Positions 45,347 through 54,471 of a DNA stretch of 64,000 nt are shown here, piece after piece. The DNA is from CAVQBP01 sp963710745 (GTDB taxonomy: Bacteria > Bacteroidota > Ignavibacteria > Ignavibacteriales > Ignavibacteriaceae). The stretch spans positions 225,917 through 289,916 of the forward strand of contig CAVQBP010000016.1 of assembly GCA_963710745.1 (NCBI GenBank), written 5' to 3'. The translations under genes were made by a program, and so were the position numbers. The notes under the pieces were generated by a model. It did not search any database, had not been told where the DNA came from, and saw nothing but the letters and a program-made list of their open reading frames with translations. Positions within the stretch are counted from its first letter, which is position 1. Every line of letters starts with the position of its first letter.

Positions 45347-46512
45347 TGGATAGATCAAATAAATTATACGGTGTAACTGCTTTATTCGGTAAACCTGAAG
45401 AAGCCCTTAATGCTGCCGAAAAAGTAACCGATGCCGGCTATAAGAAAATTGATGTTAATACTCCTTACCCGGTTCACGGTATGGACGGGGCAATGAAGCT
45501 GAAACCTTCTTACCTGGGCTTTGTTACTTTAACTTTCGGATTTTCAGGTACAGCTTTTATTCTCTTTTTTATGTGGTGGACATTATCGGTAAGCTACAAG
45601 CTGGTTATAGGCGGAAAGCCGTTTTTCCCTCTGCCCGCTTTTATTCCAATTACTTTTGAATTTACAGTATTATTAGCCGCTTTATCTACTGTATTCGGAA
45701 TGATCGCCGCTTTCTTTAATCTTCCTAAAAACAGCCATCCTTTAAATGAAACGGGTTATATGAGATCTGTTTCCCTGAATAAATTCGGAATAATAATAGA
45801 GGCTGCCGATCCTTTGTTTGAAGAAAGCAAAGTAATACAGCTCCTGAAAGATTTAGGTGCTGAAAAAGTTGAGACGGTTTACTGGCCTGAAGAAGAAAAG
45901 TTTAGAATATTTGAACCGAAGTTTATTACATTCCTGGTCGTTATTGCTCTTTTTACTATCGGAACTACCTATTTCTCATTAAATAAGCTGATGTACATTG
46001 TACCGTTCAACTGGATGGATAAACAGGATAAGCTGATTCCCCAGGAGAAAAGTGATTTCTTTTCCGATGAATTCGGTATGAGAACTCCTGTTGCGGGAAC
46101 CGTTGCAAAAGGGTTCATGCCGTACCCGTTTATGGGTGTAGATACGCCAAAAGTTTTTTTATCTAACCCGCTGCTGCCAACGAAAGAGATTTTAAAATTA
46201 GGACAGAGAAAATTCTTAACATTCTGCAGCCCTTGTCATGGAAACCTTGGTGAAGGAAACGGACGATTGCAGGGACAATTTCCTAACGGTCCTACTTTCC
46301 ATTCAAATGCGGTAATAAACATGCCCGACGGCCAGATATATCACATTATTACAAACGGTAGAAACGTAATGCCGTCTTACGCATCCCAGATCACCAGAAG
46401 AGAGAGGTGGGCAATTATTAATTATATAAGAGTACTTCAAAGAGCGGAAAATGCATCTTCAGAAGATGTAAAATTTGCGAAAGAAGAGGAGTCTGGTAAA
46501 AATGTCCAATAA
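45346..46512 (+). CDS. Fused ACIII subunits ActD-ActE (DUF3341 + cytochrome c)
   Basis: 388 residues. Residues 1-180 are the DUF3341 domain of ActD: MDRSNKLYGVTALFGKPEEA, YPVHGMDGAMKL, and two membrane helices with PAFIPITFEFTVLLAALSTV. After a third helix (FITFLVVIALFTIGTTYF, about 195-212) comes a monoheme cytochrome c domain like ActE, with CSPCHGNLGEGNG at about 296-308 and an axial Met candidate in GRNVMPSY. In described ACIII operons actD and actE are separate; here one reading frame encodes both. The ATG overlaps the actC stop by one base (TAATG). Confidence 0.88.
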   Translation: MDRSNKLYGVTALFGKPEEALNAAEKVTDAGYKKIDVNTPYPVHGMDGAMKLKPSYLGFVTLTFGFSGTAFILFFMWWTLSVSYKLVIGGKPFFPLPAFIPITFEFTVLLAALSTVFGMIAAFFNLPKNSHPLNETGYMRSVSLNKFGIIIEAADPLFEESKVIQLLKDLGAEKVETVYWPEEEKFRIFEPKFITFLVVIALFTIGTTYFSLNKLMYIVPFNWMDKQDKLIPQEKSDFFSDEFGMRTPVAGTVAKGFMPYPFMGVDTPKVFLSNPLLPTKEILKLGQRKFLTFCSPCHGNLGEGNGRLQGQFPNGPTFHSNAVINMPDGQIYHIITNGRNVMPSYASQITRRERWAIINYIRVLQRAENASSEDVKFAKEEESGKNVQ

Positions 46513-47689
46513 TTTTGTTTATCAGAAAAAAGAATTACCCCCTTATATAGGCAGAATCGGATTCTCCCTTTTAATTATAGGTGTGGTGCTCGGGATTATA
46601 AGCTACTTACTGGATCCTGCCAGGGCAGCTTTCAGCTACCTTACTTCATATATATATTTAGTTAGTATCGGCGTCGGCTCACTCTTCCTTGTAGCGCTTG
46701 AATATACTGCAGGTGCAACATGGAGCACTCCTTTCAGAAGGATTGTTGAATTCCTGGCTGCCGTTGTCCCGTTATTATTGATTTTTGCAATCCCTTTAAT
46801 TTTTAATATACATGATTTTTTCCTCTGGGCTAATAAAGAAGTTGTTGCAAACGATAAAGTGCTGCAGGCAAAAACCGCTTATTTAAATGTTCCCTTTTTA
46901 CTTATAAGATTGGCGGTTGTTCTTGTTTCATGGATGATTTTTTACTGGGTTATTACAAAGAATTCGCGCAAACAGGATGCAACAGGTGACCAGGGAATAA
47001 CAACAAGAAACATTAAGATCTCAACCGTATTTATTCTCTGGTTTGCTGTTTCAATTTCCATTATAGCAGTTGACTGGATGATGAGCGTTGAACCACATTG
47101 GTTCTCTACAATTTTTGGAGTTTATTACTTTGCAGGAACTACATGGGCCGCACTCGCTGCTCTTACTTTAATAGTGGTATTACTAAAAGAAAACGGCTAC
47201 CTGGCTGATAAAATAAAGAAAGACCATTATTACAGTTTAGGAACAATGCTTTTCGCATTTACATGTTTCTGGGGGTACATGGCTGTTTCACAGTACCTGC
47301 TTATATGGTACGGAGATCTGCCTGCAGAGACGACATGGTTTGCGCACAGATGGCATGGACTATGGACGGTTTTATCGATCGCACTGATTATCGGGCATTT
47401 TATTGTCCCTTTTCTGGCTTTGTTATCATACCCTTCTAAAACAGATCCTAAAAGATTAAAATTTATGTCAATCTGGATACTTGTTTTTCAATTCCTGGAT
47501 ACTTACTGGATGATTATGCCGGGTATGAAAGTAGAAACGGGCGGTTATTATTTCAGCTGGAGCGATCTTGTTTTTCCAATAGCTGTTGTAGGTTTGGTAA
47601 TTGTTGTCTTTAATTCAATGGCTAAAAAATATAACTGGATACCGGTTGGTGATCCCAAACTTCAAAGAGGTTTTGATTTTCGTCTTTAA
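46502..47689 (+). CDS. actF: ACIII membrane subunit ActF (NrfD-like)
   Basis: 395 residues with ten membrane helices, paralogous to ActC. Stretches include SVEPHWFSTIFGVYYFAGTT and FAFTCFWGYMAVSQYLLIWY, typical of ActF. The start ATG at 46502 overlaps the fused actDE gene by 11 bases; a longer frame from 46475 lacks a ribosome-binding site. It is thought to help in quinol binding and proton translocation. Confidence 0.92.
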   Translation: MSNNFVYQKKELPPYIGRIGFSLLIIGVVLGIISYLLDPARAAFSYLTSYIYLVSIGVGSLFLVALEYTAGATWSTPFRRIVEFLAAVVPLLLIFAIPLIFNIHDFFLWANKEVVANDKVLQAKTAYLNVPFLLIRLAVVLVSWMIFYWVITKNSRKQDATGDQGITTRNIKISTVFILWFAVSISIIAVDWMMSVEPHWFSTIFGVYYFAGTTWAALAALTLIVVLLKENGYLADKIKKDHYYSLGTMLFAFTCFWGYMAVSQYLLIWYGDLPAETTWFAHRWHGLWTVLSIALIIGHFIVPFLALLSYPSKTDPKRLKFMSIWILVFQFLDTYWMIMPGMKVETGGYYFSWSDLVFPIAVVGLVIVVFNSMAKKYNWIPVGDPKLQRGFDFRL

Positions 47690-47706
47690 TAATTAAATAA
47701 AAACCT

Positions 47707-48588
47707 ATGTCTGATTTTCAAGATAATTTAAAAGATAAGCTGGAAGATTTAAAAAAGAATCCCGGGAAAATATTCGGACTTTTATATCCCTATATTTTTA
47801 TAGTAATTCTTATCCTGGGATTAATTTATATGGCAAATTTGAACCAGATAGCCAGGCAGACCATACCGCCTGCTCTTCCCGATACAACTGCGCCCGAACA
47901 ACTGAAGATAGAAGAACCAAGGCAAGTTGCGGCCGTGGATGTAAATGAATTAAGCAAGCCTACCGATGAAATGGTATCTAAAGGTATGGCTTTATATCAA
48001 TCAAATTGCGCTTCGTGCCATGGTACAGACGGAAAGGGAGACGGACCTGCTTCACAGGGACTGAATCCTCCACCGAGAAATTATACAATTAAAACAGGAT
48101 GGGTTAACGGTCAGAAGATTTCCCAGATATATGAAACCCTGGAAAACGGGATTAACGGTTCGGCAATGAGGTCTTTTGATTATTTATCACCTGAAGACAA
48201 ATTTGCTCTTGCTCATTATATACGCAAGACTTTTATCCCGGATCCACCTGAAGATTCCAAATCGGACCTGCAGAACCTTGAACAAACTTATAATTTATCA
48301 AAGGCTAGAACAGTACCGGGGCAGGTACCTATTGAAATTGCAATGGATTTAATTATTAAAGAGAATCAGGGTAAAGCTGAAAAAGTTAAGAAGACAATTG
48401 AAGAAATTTCGGAAGATCAGAGTGACGGAGCCGTTATCTTTAAAAAAGTTACAAAGAACCAGGATCTTGTGATCACTTCATTAATAAATTCACAGGTCTG
48501 GAAAAATAATAAAGACAAGTTTGTAAGCCTGGTTGTAGATAATGTTAACCAGGATGGATTTAATGATCAGATTTTTTCTTTTAAATGA
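47707..48588 (+). CDS. Membrane-anchored monoheme cytochrome c with C-terminal extension
   Basis: 293 residues. One membrane helix at about 30-45 (YPYIFIVILILGLIYMANLN), a linker rich in Pro and Thr, and a cytochrome c domain with CASCHGTDGKGDGPAS at about 100. An axial Met candidate is in GSAMRSF. The last 90 residues are charged and helical without a recognised domain. It follows actF by 17 bases and probably shuttles electrons from ACIII to the oxidase (inference). Confidence 0.85.
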   Translation: MSDFQDNLKDKLEDLKKNPGKIFGLLYPYIFIVILILGLIYMANLNQIARQTIPPALPDTTAPEQLKIEEPRQVAAVDVNELSKPTDEMVSKGMALYQSNCASCHGTDGKGDGPASQGLNPPPRNYTIKTGWVNGQKISQIYETLENGINGSAMRSFDYLSPEDKFALAHYIRKTFIPDPPEDSKSDLQNLEQTYNLSKARTVPGQVPIEIAMDLIIKENQGKAEKVKKTIEEISEDQSDGAVIFKKVTKNQDLVITSLINSQVWKNNKDKFVSLVVDNVNQDGFNDQIFSFK

Positions 48589-48662
48589 TGCACAATGGAA
48601 CCTGTTCTATAATTATATGAACAGGATCTTATAGCATGTGAGTTTCCAAAATGGAAAAAAAG

Positions 48663-48786
48663 TGTCATTTCGAGGGAATTCAATTAGTTTTCTTTGAGAT
48701 GACCGAGAAATCTTAAGATATTATAACGTAAGATTTCTCCCCCGGCTGCAATGAGTAAAAGAAATAGAGTCGGGGTCGAAATGACA
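48663..48786. repeat. Palindromic repeat of the TGTCATTTCGA family
   Basis: Starts TGTCATTTCGAGGGAATTC and ends GGTCGAAATGACA, with inner arms GAGAAATCTTA and TAAGATTTCTC. The ends are perfect 10-11 bp inverted repeats. It separates the ACIII cluster from the oxidase cluster. A CCTTGAG / CTCAAGG hairpin follows at 48825-48848. Confidence 0.75.
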
Positions 48787-48824
48787 ATTGGACTTTTTAG
48801 TCACCCTAACAAAAAGTAGTTCAA

Positions 48825-48848
48825 ACCTTGAGAGTCAAACACTCAAGG
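48825..48848. terminator. Hairpin before the SCO gene
   Basis: CCTTGAG ... CTCAAGG stem with a 9-base loop, followed by TTG and an A-run, not T. It resembles the hairpin at 24049-24080. A role in ending the ACIII transcript is only a guess. Confidence 0.35.
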
Positions 48849-48861
48849 TTGCAAAAAAAAG

Positions 48862-49665
48862 ATGAAATTGAAAAAAATAATAAATATCGTTTTAATTATT
48901 CTTGCTTTCTGCAGTGCAGGCCTGACTTTCGGAGGTCAGAGTAAGGAACCGGGAATTCAGGAACATCTCGGTGCAAAGATTCCTTTGAACCTGACATTTA
49001 AAGATGCTGACGGAAAAGATATTCAGCTTTCTCGCATTTTTACAAAATCTACAGTCCTGGCATTTGTCTATTATAACTGTCCCGGTTTATGTGATCCTTT
49101 AATGACCGAAGTCGCAAATGTAATAAACAAAGTTAATCTGGAACCGGGTGTTGACTATGACGTTGTATCTATAAGTATGGATGACCGGGAAAATTTTCAG
49201 GATGCAGAAAAGAAAAAACAGGTTTTTACAAGTTTAATTACAAGATATTTTCCCGATTCTGCATGGAGATTTCTTACGGGTGACAGCGTCACAATAAAAG
49301 AAGCAACCGATGCTGCCGGATTTAATTTTAAAAGAGAAGGTACAGGGTTCATTCACACAAGCGTTCTTATTTTTGTTTCAAAAGACGGGAAAATCTGCAG
49401 GTATTTATACCCGGATCTAACCTCAAAGAAAAAGTTCGGCATTCTTCCGTTCGATTTTGAAATGGCTAATTTAGAAACCGCTCAGGGAAAAGAAGTCCCT
49501 GTTATAGGTAAAATGCTGCAGTTTTGTTTTAAGTATGACCCGGAAGGAAAAACCTATACAATCAATTTATTAAAAATTTCCGGTGCGGGTGTATTATTGT
49601 TAACGGCGGTTTTTGTTGTATTTGTACTGGTAAAACCTAAAAAAGAGAAAAGTAAAAAAAGGTAG
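48862..49665 (+). CDS. SCO1/SenC family copper chaperone
   Basis: 267 residues. N-terminal signal/anchor (INIVLIILAFCSAGLTFGG), a thioredoxin-like domain with the copper-binding CPGLCDPLM at about 73, and the conserved His in GTGFIHTSVL at about 164. A C-terminal membrane helix (GAGVLLLTAVFVVFVLVKP) and a basic tail complete it. SCO proteins deliver copper to the CuA centre of cytochrome c oxidase subunit II. It leads the cox cluster, 6 bases before the subunit I gene. Confidence 0.93.
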   Translation: MKLKKIINIVLIILAFCSAGLTFGGQSKEPGIQEHLGAKIPLNLTFKDADGKDIQLSRIFTKSTVLAFVYYNCPGLCDPLMTEVANVINKVNLEPGVDYDVVSISMDDRENFQDAEKKKQVFTSLITRYFPDSAWRFLTGDSVTIKEATDAAGFNFKREGTGFIHTSVLIFVSKDGKICRYLYPDLTSKKKFGILPFDFEMANLETAQGKEVPVIGKMLQFCFKYDPEGKTYTINLLKISGAGVLLLTAVFVVFVLVKPKKEKSKKR

Positions 49666-49671
49666 AATTTT

Positions 49672-51339
49672 ATGTCTAGTGAAGAAGCAACTGTTTCTGA
49701 AAATCAGGACGGTCATTCAAGTTATCTTGATGATACGGGAAAATATAAAGGCATAAGGGCCTGGATATTTTCAACCGATCACAAGAGGATTGGTATTTTA
49801 TACTTAATCGCTTTGTTAAGCTGGTTTGCTATCGGGGTAACATTAGGATTTTTAATCAGGCTTGAGCTGTTAACTCCCGGGAAAACCATTGTAGATCCGC
49901 AGGCATACAATGCCTTCTTTACTCTTCATGGTGTAATAATGCTTTTCCTTTTTGTTATACCCGGCCTTCCGGCGGTATTTGGAAACTTCTTTCTGCCTAT
50001 TATGCTGGGTGCAAAGGATGTTGCCTTTCCGAGGCTGAATCTTCTTTCATGGTACCTTTATATGCTCGGAGGTTTCCTTGTAATATTAGCGATTGTCCTG
50101 CCCGGCGGAGCTCCTGATACCGGCTGGACTTTCTACATCCCTTACAGTGTAAGAACTAGCACGAATATGATATTTGCACTGACGGCTGTTTTCATACTCG
50201 GATTTTCATCCATATTAACAGGTCTGAACTTCCTTACTACAATACACAGGATGAGAGCCCCGGGAATGGGCTGGTTCAAAATGCCTCTTTTTGCATGGTC
50301 ATTATATGCTACCGGGTGGATACAAATTTTAGCTACCCCTATTATCGGCATTACTTTACTTCTCGTTATTGTAGAGAGAGTTTTTCACGTAGGCATTTTT
50401 GATCCTGCGCTTGGCGGTGATCCTATTATGTTTCAGCATATGTTCTGGATCTATTCTCACCCGGCGGTTTATATAATGGCAGTACCGGCTATGGGAGTTA
50501 TTTCAGAGATTCTACCGGTCTTTGCCAAGAGAACAATTTTCGGGTACAGATTTATTGCATTTTCAAGTCTGGCTATTGCTTTATTCGGATCACTTGTATG
50601 GGCACATCACATGTTTGCCGTCGGGATGAGCGATCAGGCTGAATTTATCTTTTCCCTTTTAACGTTTTTAGTTGCAATACCGAGCGCCATTAAAGTATTT
50701 AACTGGACGGCAACCTTATACAAAGGATCTATTTCATTGGATCCCCCGATGCTTTATGCTCTTGCTGCAATATTCCTTTTTTCAATCGGCGGATTAACAG
50801 GCATTATACAGGGGACATTATCAGTTGATATCCAGATTACCGATACTGCTTTCATTGTCGGCCATATTCATTATGTTGTATTCGGTATAACCGGTGTGGG
50901 AATATTTGCCGCATTACATTACTGGCTGCCGAAAATGATTGGAAGAATGTACAATCATAAAGTGGCGAAGGTTGCTTTCTGGATCTTCTTTACAGGATTC
51001 AATGTACTTTATTTCCCGATGTTTGTTATGGGCTGGCTGGGAATGCCGAGAAGATATTATGATTATCTGCCTGAATATACTATCTATCATCAGATATCTA
51101 CCGTCGGTTCATGGATAATGATTACAGGTATGATAATAATGTTTTATAATTTAATCAAATCCGTTAAGTACGGAAAGAAGATAGATGCCAAATCTGTATG
51201 GGGTTACGGTGAAACACTTGAATGGACAGTAGCTACACCGCCGCCTCATGAAAACTTTGATGAAATTCCGGCTGTTACCGATGGTCCCTATGAATATAAA
51301 TTTAATGATGAACCTATTCTCGAAGAGGAGGGAAGTTGA
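49672..51339 (+). CDS. ctaD: Cytochrome c oxidase subunit I (A2-type)
   Basis: 555 residues, twelve membrane helices. Heme-copper ligands are visible: TLHGVIMLFLFVIPGLPAVF (low-spin heme His), YSHPAVYIMAVPAMG (CuB His) at about 260, WAHHMFAVGM (two CuB His) and VGHIHYVVFG (heme a3 and heme a His). The YSHPAVY in place of GHPEVY lacks the Glu of the D-channel and is the mark of A2-type oxidases such as the caa3 of Rhodothermus and Thermus relatives. It reduces O2 to water while pumping protons. Confidence 0.95.
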   Translation: MSSEEATVSENQDGHSSYLDDTGKYKGIRAWIFSTDHKRIGILYLIALLSWFAIGVTLGFLIRLELLTPGKTIVDPQAYNAFFTLHGVIMLFLFVIPGLPAVFGNFFLPIMLGAKDVAFPRLNLLSWYLYMLGGFLVILAIVLPGGAPDTGWTFYIPYSVRTSTNMIFALTAVFILGFSSILTGLNFLTTIHRMRAPGMGWFKMPLFAWSLYATGWIQILATPIIGITLLLVIVERVFHVGIFDPALGGDPIMFQHMFWIYSHPAVYIMAVPAMGVISEILPVFAKRTIFGYRFIAFSSLAIALFGSLVWAHHMFAVGMSDQAEFIFSLLTFLVAIPSAIKVFNWTATLYKGSISLDPPMLYALAAIFLFSIGGLTGIIQGTLSVDIQITDTAFIVGHIHYVVFGITGVGIFAALHYWLPKMIGRMYNHKVAKVAFWIFFTGFNVLYFPMFVMGWLGMPRRYYDYLPEYTIYHQISTVGSWIMITGMIIMFYNLIKSVKYGKKIDAKSVWGYGETLEWTVATPPPHENFDEIPAVTDGPYEYKFNDEPILEEEGS

Positions 51340-51956
51340 GCACTCAAGAACATGCTGTAGCTAATGTACACAGGGATGATATAAGAACAAGAATGGGAAT
51401 GTGGCTCTTCCTTTTCACCGAGCTCCTTTTGTTCGGCGGGCTTTTCTTTGCTTATACTGTTTACAGGCATCTGTATTCATCCGAATTTGTTGTTGCCGGC
51501 AACGAGATGCATGTTATTATCGGAGCAATGAATACCGCTATTCTTCTCACAAGCAGTATGACAATGGCCCTCTCTATTGTTGCTATACAGAAGGGAAATA
51601 AAAATCTTTCAATCCTGTATCAATTAGTAACTATTGCATTTGGAATTCTGTTCCTTGTAAATAAATATGTTGAATGGACCGCTGAAATTTCTGCAGGGAA
51701 TTATCCCGGTTCAACTGCGCTTGATGCAAAAGGACACGGACAGATTATCTTTTACGGCTTATATTACACAATGACCGGTCTTCATGCGCTTCACGTTATA
51801 GTGGGAATGACAATTATTGCCGTTATGTGTGCATTTACGGTTAAAGATGTAATTAACAAAGATGATTACGTAAAGCTGGAAACTGCCGGTCTCTACTGGC
51901 ACCTGGTGGATATTATATGGATTTTCCTTTTCCCCTTATTTTATCTTATAAATTAA
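51336..51956 (+). CDS. ctaE: Cytochrome c oxidase subunit III
   Basis: 206 residues, five membrane helices, the short bacterial form. Features: GMWLFLFTELLLFGGLFFAY, GHGQIIFYGLYYTMTGLHAL with the HVIVGM that follows, and GLYWHLVDIIWIFLFPLFYL at the end. It starts with TTG at 51336, after GAGGAGGGAAG, overlapping the subunit I stop by 4 bases (TTGA). Translational coupling is likely. Confidence 0.93.
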   Translation: MSTQEHAVANVHRDDIRTRMGMWLFLFTELLLFGGLFFAYTVYRHLYSSEFVVAGNEMHVIIGAMNTAILLTSSMTMALSIVAIQKGNKNLSILYQLVTIAFGILFLVNKYVEWTAEISAGNYPGSTALDAKGHGQIIFYGLYYTMTGLHALHVIVGMTIIAVMCAFTVKDVINKDDYVKLETAGLYWHLVDIIWIFLFPLFYLIN

Positions 51957-51967
51957 GAAAGAATTAA

Positions 51968-52282
51968 ATGGAGAAACAAGAAGAAACACAAGCCGGACAT
52001 ACCTCACATAGCTATAGTATATATGTACTGGTATGGCTGGGCCTTTTAACCTTAACAGCTCTTACAACTGTTGTAGCAGGTATTAACTTCGGTGCTTTAA
52101 CAGTTGCAATAGCTTTATTAATTGCTTCTACAAAATCGTATCTTGTTTTAACTGTTTTTATGCACCTGCGGATTGAGCAGAAAGCTTTCAGGATATTTAT
52201 ACTTGTAGCTTTAGCTTTTCTTATTATCTCGTTTGTTCTTTTATTTTCAGATTATTCTACTTTGCAAGGGTTTATAAAATGA
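51968..52282 (+). CDS. ctaF: Cytochrome c oxidase subunit IV
   Basis: 104 residues with three membrane helices (YVLVWLGLLTLTALTTVVAG, LTVAIALLIASTKSYLVLTV, FILVALAFLIISFVLLFSDY) and the FMHLRIEQK loop typical of bacterial CyoD/subunit IV proteins. It begins 11 bases after subunit III and its stop overlaps the subunit II start by 4 bases. Confidence 0.9.
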   Translation: MEKQEETQAGHTSHSYSIYVLVWLGLLTLTALTTVVAGINFGALTVAIALLIASTKSYLVLTVFMHLRIEQKAFRIFILVALAFLIISFVLLFSDYSTLQGFIK

Positions 52283-52938
52283 TAGCAGATGCTTCAAATT
52301 TTGTAGTAACAGTAAATGATGCATTTATTCTTGTAGTTGCTATATCGGTTTTTTTTCTTGCCCTTATTACTGTTTTGATGGTAACATTTGTTATTAAGTA
52401 CAACAGCAAAAGAGTTAAAAAGGCAACGAACGTTAGAGGCAACCTGCCGCTGGAAATAGCATGGACGGTTATTCCGACTATACTTGTGCTGGTTATGTTC
52501 TGGGTCGGATGGAACGGCTATAAACAAATGGCTCACGCTCCGAAAGATGCGATGAATATTGATGTAACCGCCCAGATGTGGCAGTGGAAATTTAAATACA
52601 GCAACGGGAAGCAGTCCGATACTCTGTATATTCCTGTTAATAAAGATGTCAATTTCAGGCTCCATTCAATGGATGTTGATCACTCATTCTTTATCCCGGC
52701 TTTCAGGATAAAAAAGGATGTAATACCAAACAGGACGAACACGGTTTGGTTCAGACCGGGAAAAGAAGGTGAATACGTTTTAACATGTGCCGAATACTGC
52801 GGTTTAAGGCATTCGTATATGCAGGCAATAGTAAGCGTTATCCCTGAATCTACATTTACAACCTGGTTAAATGGAAATAGTAAAGTCAATGTTGCTGATA
52901 CTTCATTTGGCAAAGATGTTAAGCTGACAGGTCAGTAG
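52279..52938 (+). CDS. ctaC: Cytochrome c oxidase subunit II
   Basis: 219 residues. Two N-terminal membrane helices (FILVVAISVFFLALITVLMV; IAWTVIPTILVLVMFWVGW) and a periplasmic cupredoxin domain. The CuA site is complete: DVDHSFFIPAF (His) and CAEYCGLRHSYM (Cys, Cys, His, Met) at about 170. No cytochrome c domain is fused to it, so it should take electrons from a separate cytochrome. Last in the SCO-I-III-IV-II order. Confidence 0.94.
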   Translation: MIADASNFVVTVNDAFILVVAISVFFLALITVLMVTFVIKYNSKRVKKATNVRGNLPLEIAWTVIPTILVLVMFWVGWNGYKQMAHAPKDAMNIDVTAQMWQWKFKYSNGKQSDTLYIPVNKDVNFRLHSMDVDHSFFIPAFRIKKDVIPNRTNTVWFRPGKEGEYVLTCAEYCGLRHSYMQAIVSVIPESTFTTWLNGNSKVNVADTSFGKDVKLTGQ

Positions 52939-53233
52939 TTAGGAGAGTAAGCTGCGTTGTGTGCTTACATGAAAAATAAGATAATGAAGCAAATTATAAG
53001 AGGTTTTATAGAATTACTAAGGTTTAATAAAAAGAATAAGGTTAACCTAATAGAATTCAAATATGCTAAATTTTATTGATTATAAACTAGGCTGACCAAT
53101 TAGTACTGTAATGTCATACTGAGTTTATCGAAGTATGACAGGTTATGGCAGAATTGATTTGAAAATTTTCGTGCTGTCAATTGATATAAGTTAAATATCT
53201 AATAATATGGAGGTTGTCAGGTAAGTAAGGAAG

Positions 53234-53310
53234 TGTCATTTCGAAGGAATTCAAACAGCCTTCAATGATATGACTGAGAAATCTTAATCGCTGTTACGCA
53301 GGATTTCTAA
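53234..53310. repeat. TGTCATTTCGA-family element, partial
   Basis: Begins TGTCATTTCGAAGGAATTC, with TGAGAAATCTTA and a degraded second arm (GGATTTCTAAC). The right-hand TCGAAATGACA end is missing. Confidence 0.55.
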
Positions 53311-53419
53311 CCCCTGGATTTATCCCCGGGAAAAGAAAAATTGTTATAACCATTTTAATTTATCTGCTGAAAGCAGACGGTAATCAAAATTTAAGATATG
53401 AAAGAAAATATCAAAATAT

Positions 53420-53525
53420 TAACTAAAATAAAAACATCTCCGGCTGTCATGGTCCATACCATGACCGGGCTTAATTATTTTAATTTATCTGAATTTGACC
53501 ACATTGGATTGGTTCATGACAGACA
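53420..53525. mobile_element. Decayed MITE-like element, copy 3
   Basis: Shares TAACTAAAATAA, the hairpin GTCATGGT - CCAT - ACCATGAC and a right-hand GGTTCATGACAGAC with the copies at 1242 and 29815. The outer CTAGTGTT ends are lost. It supports a family of at least three members. Confidence 0.5.
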
Positions 53526-53581
53526 GCTCAAAGCGGTTCAGCTGCTTACGCAAGGTTACTAAGCAGGTTCAATTGGAAGGT

Positions 53582-54451
53582 ATGAAAGAGAAATTAAAAA
53601 TATTATTTGAATTAACTAAAATAAAAATTACCCTGTTTGTAACAATTACAACAGCTTTCGGCTTTATTTCTGCTGCGGGTAATATTACTGCCGGGATAAT
53701 TGCGCCCGTTGCCGGAATATTATTGCTGGCGTGCGGTTCGGCGGCAGTCAATCATTTCCAGGAACGTGAAACCGATGCTATGATGGAGCGGACCAAGAAC
53801 CGTCCTATTCCTTCCGGCAGAATATCTCCTCAAAGTGCTCTTTATATTGCTTTGATCCTGATTATTTCCGGTTCTGTTATTTTATATGAAGGTGCAGGTA
53901 TACTTGCATTAGGGCTCGGACTCCTTAACTTATTATGGTACAACGGTATTTACACTCCGTTAAAACGTCATAATGCCTTGGCTATAATACCCGGCTCAAT
54001 GGTAGGTGCAATTCCTCCTGTTGTCGGGTGGGCTGCAGCAGGCGGAAATATATTTGATCCGCAGATTTTAATTATAGCTTTCTTCTTTTTTATCTGGCAG
54101 ATCCCTCACTTCTGGCTCCTCCTTCTTATATTATCGAAAGATTATGAGCAGGCCGGGTTCCCAACATTAACTAAAACATTTAACCAGGACCAGCTTTCAC
54201 GTATAACTTTTATGTGGATATCTGCTACGGGGATTACCGGGATTTTAATTCCTCTCTTCGGTATAATTAAATTTCCTTTAATCGACTTTGTAATTTTTCT
54301 TTCAAGCTTATGGCTTATTTGGAAGGCAACAAAGCTTCTGAAAAATAATAAAGGAAAGAAGTCATTCGGCTTTGCATTCAGGGCAATAAATATTTTTGCA
54401 CTTCTGGTTGTTATACTTTTATCAATAGACAAACTGGTCTTTTTATCTTAA
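53582..54451 (+). CDS. ctaB: Protoheme IX farnesyltransferase (heme O synthase)
   Basis: 289 residues from the ATG at 53582, preceded by GGAAGGT; a longer frame from 53495 would start inside a repeat. This UbiA-family enzyme adds a farnesyl chain to heme B. Motifs: NHFQERETDAMMERTKNRPI with both Asp-rich positions and PIPSGR, YTPLKRHNALAIIPGSMVGA, and DYEQAGFPTLTKTF. Nine membrane helices. It follows the cox genes but heme A synthase (ctaA) is not visible here. Confidence 0.94.
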   Translation: MKEKLKILFELTKIKITLFVTITTAFGFISAAGNITAGIIAPVAGILLLACGSAAVNHFQERETDAMMERTKNRPIPSGRISPQSALYIALILIISGSVILYEGAGILALGLGLLNLLWYNGIYTPLKRHNALAIIPGSMVGAIPPVVGWAAAGGNIFDPQILIIAFFFFIWQIPHFWLLLLILSKDYEQAGFPTLTKTFNQDQLSRITFMWISATGITGILIPLFGIIKFPLIDFVIFLSSLWLIWKATKLLKNNKGKKSFGFAFRAINIFALLVVILLSIDKLVFLS

Positions 54452-54471
54452 AAACTCGAGTGAGATTATAG

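Larger units (their letters stand above)
52939..53581. other. Intergenic region with three repeat elements
   Basis: Between subunit II and ctaB. It holds a small palindrome (TGTCATACT ... AGTATGACA, 53112-53140), a TGTCATTTCGA element (53234-53310), and a decayed MITE-like element (53420-53525). No reading frame is supported. Confidence 0.55.

Noticed and set aside
53495..53581. 29-residue N-terminal extension of ctaB
   Set aside because: It starts inside the decayed MITE-like element, lacks a ribosome-binding site, and the family begins at the ATG at 53582, which has GGAAGGT before it.
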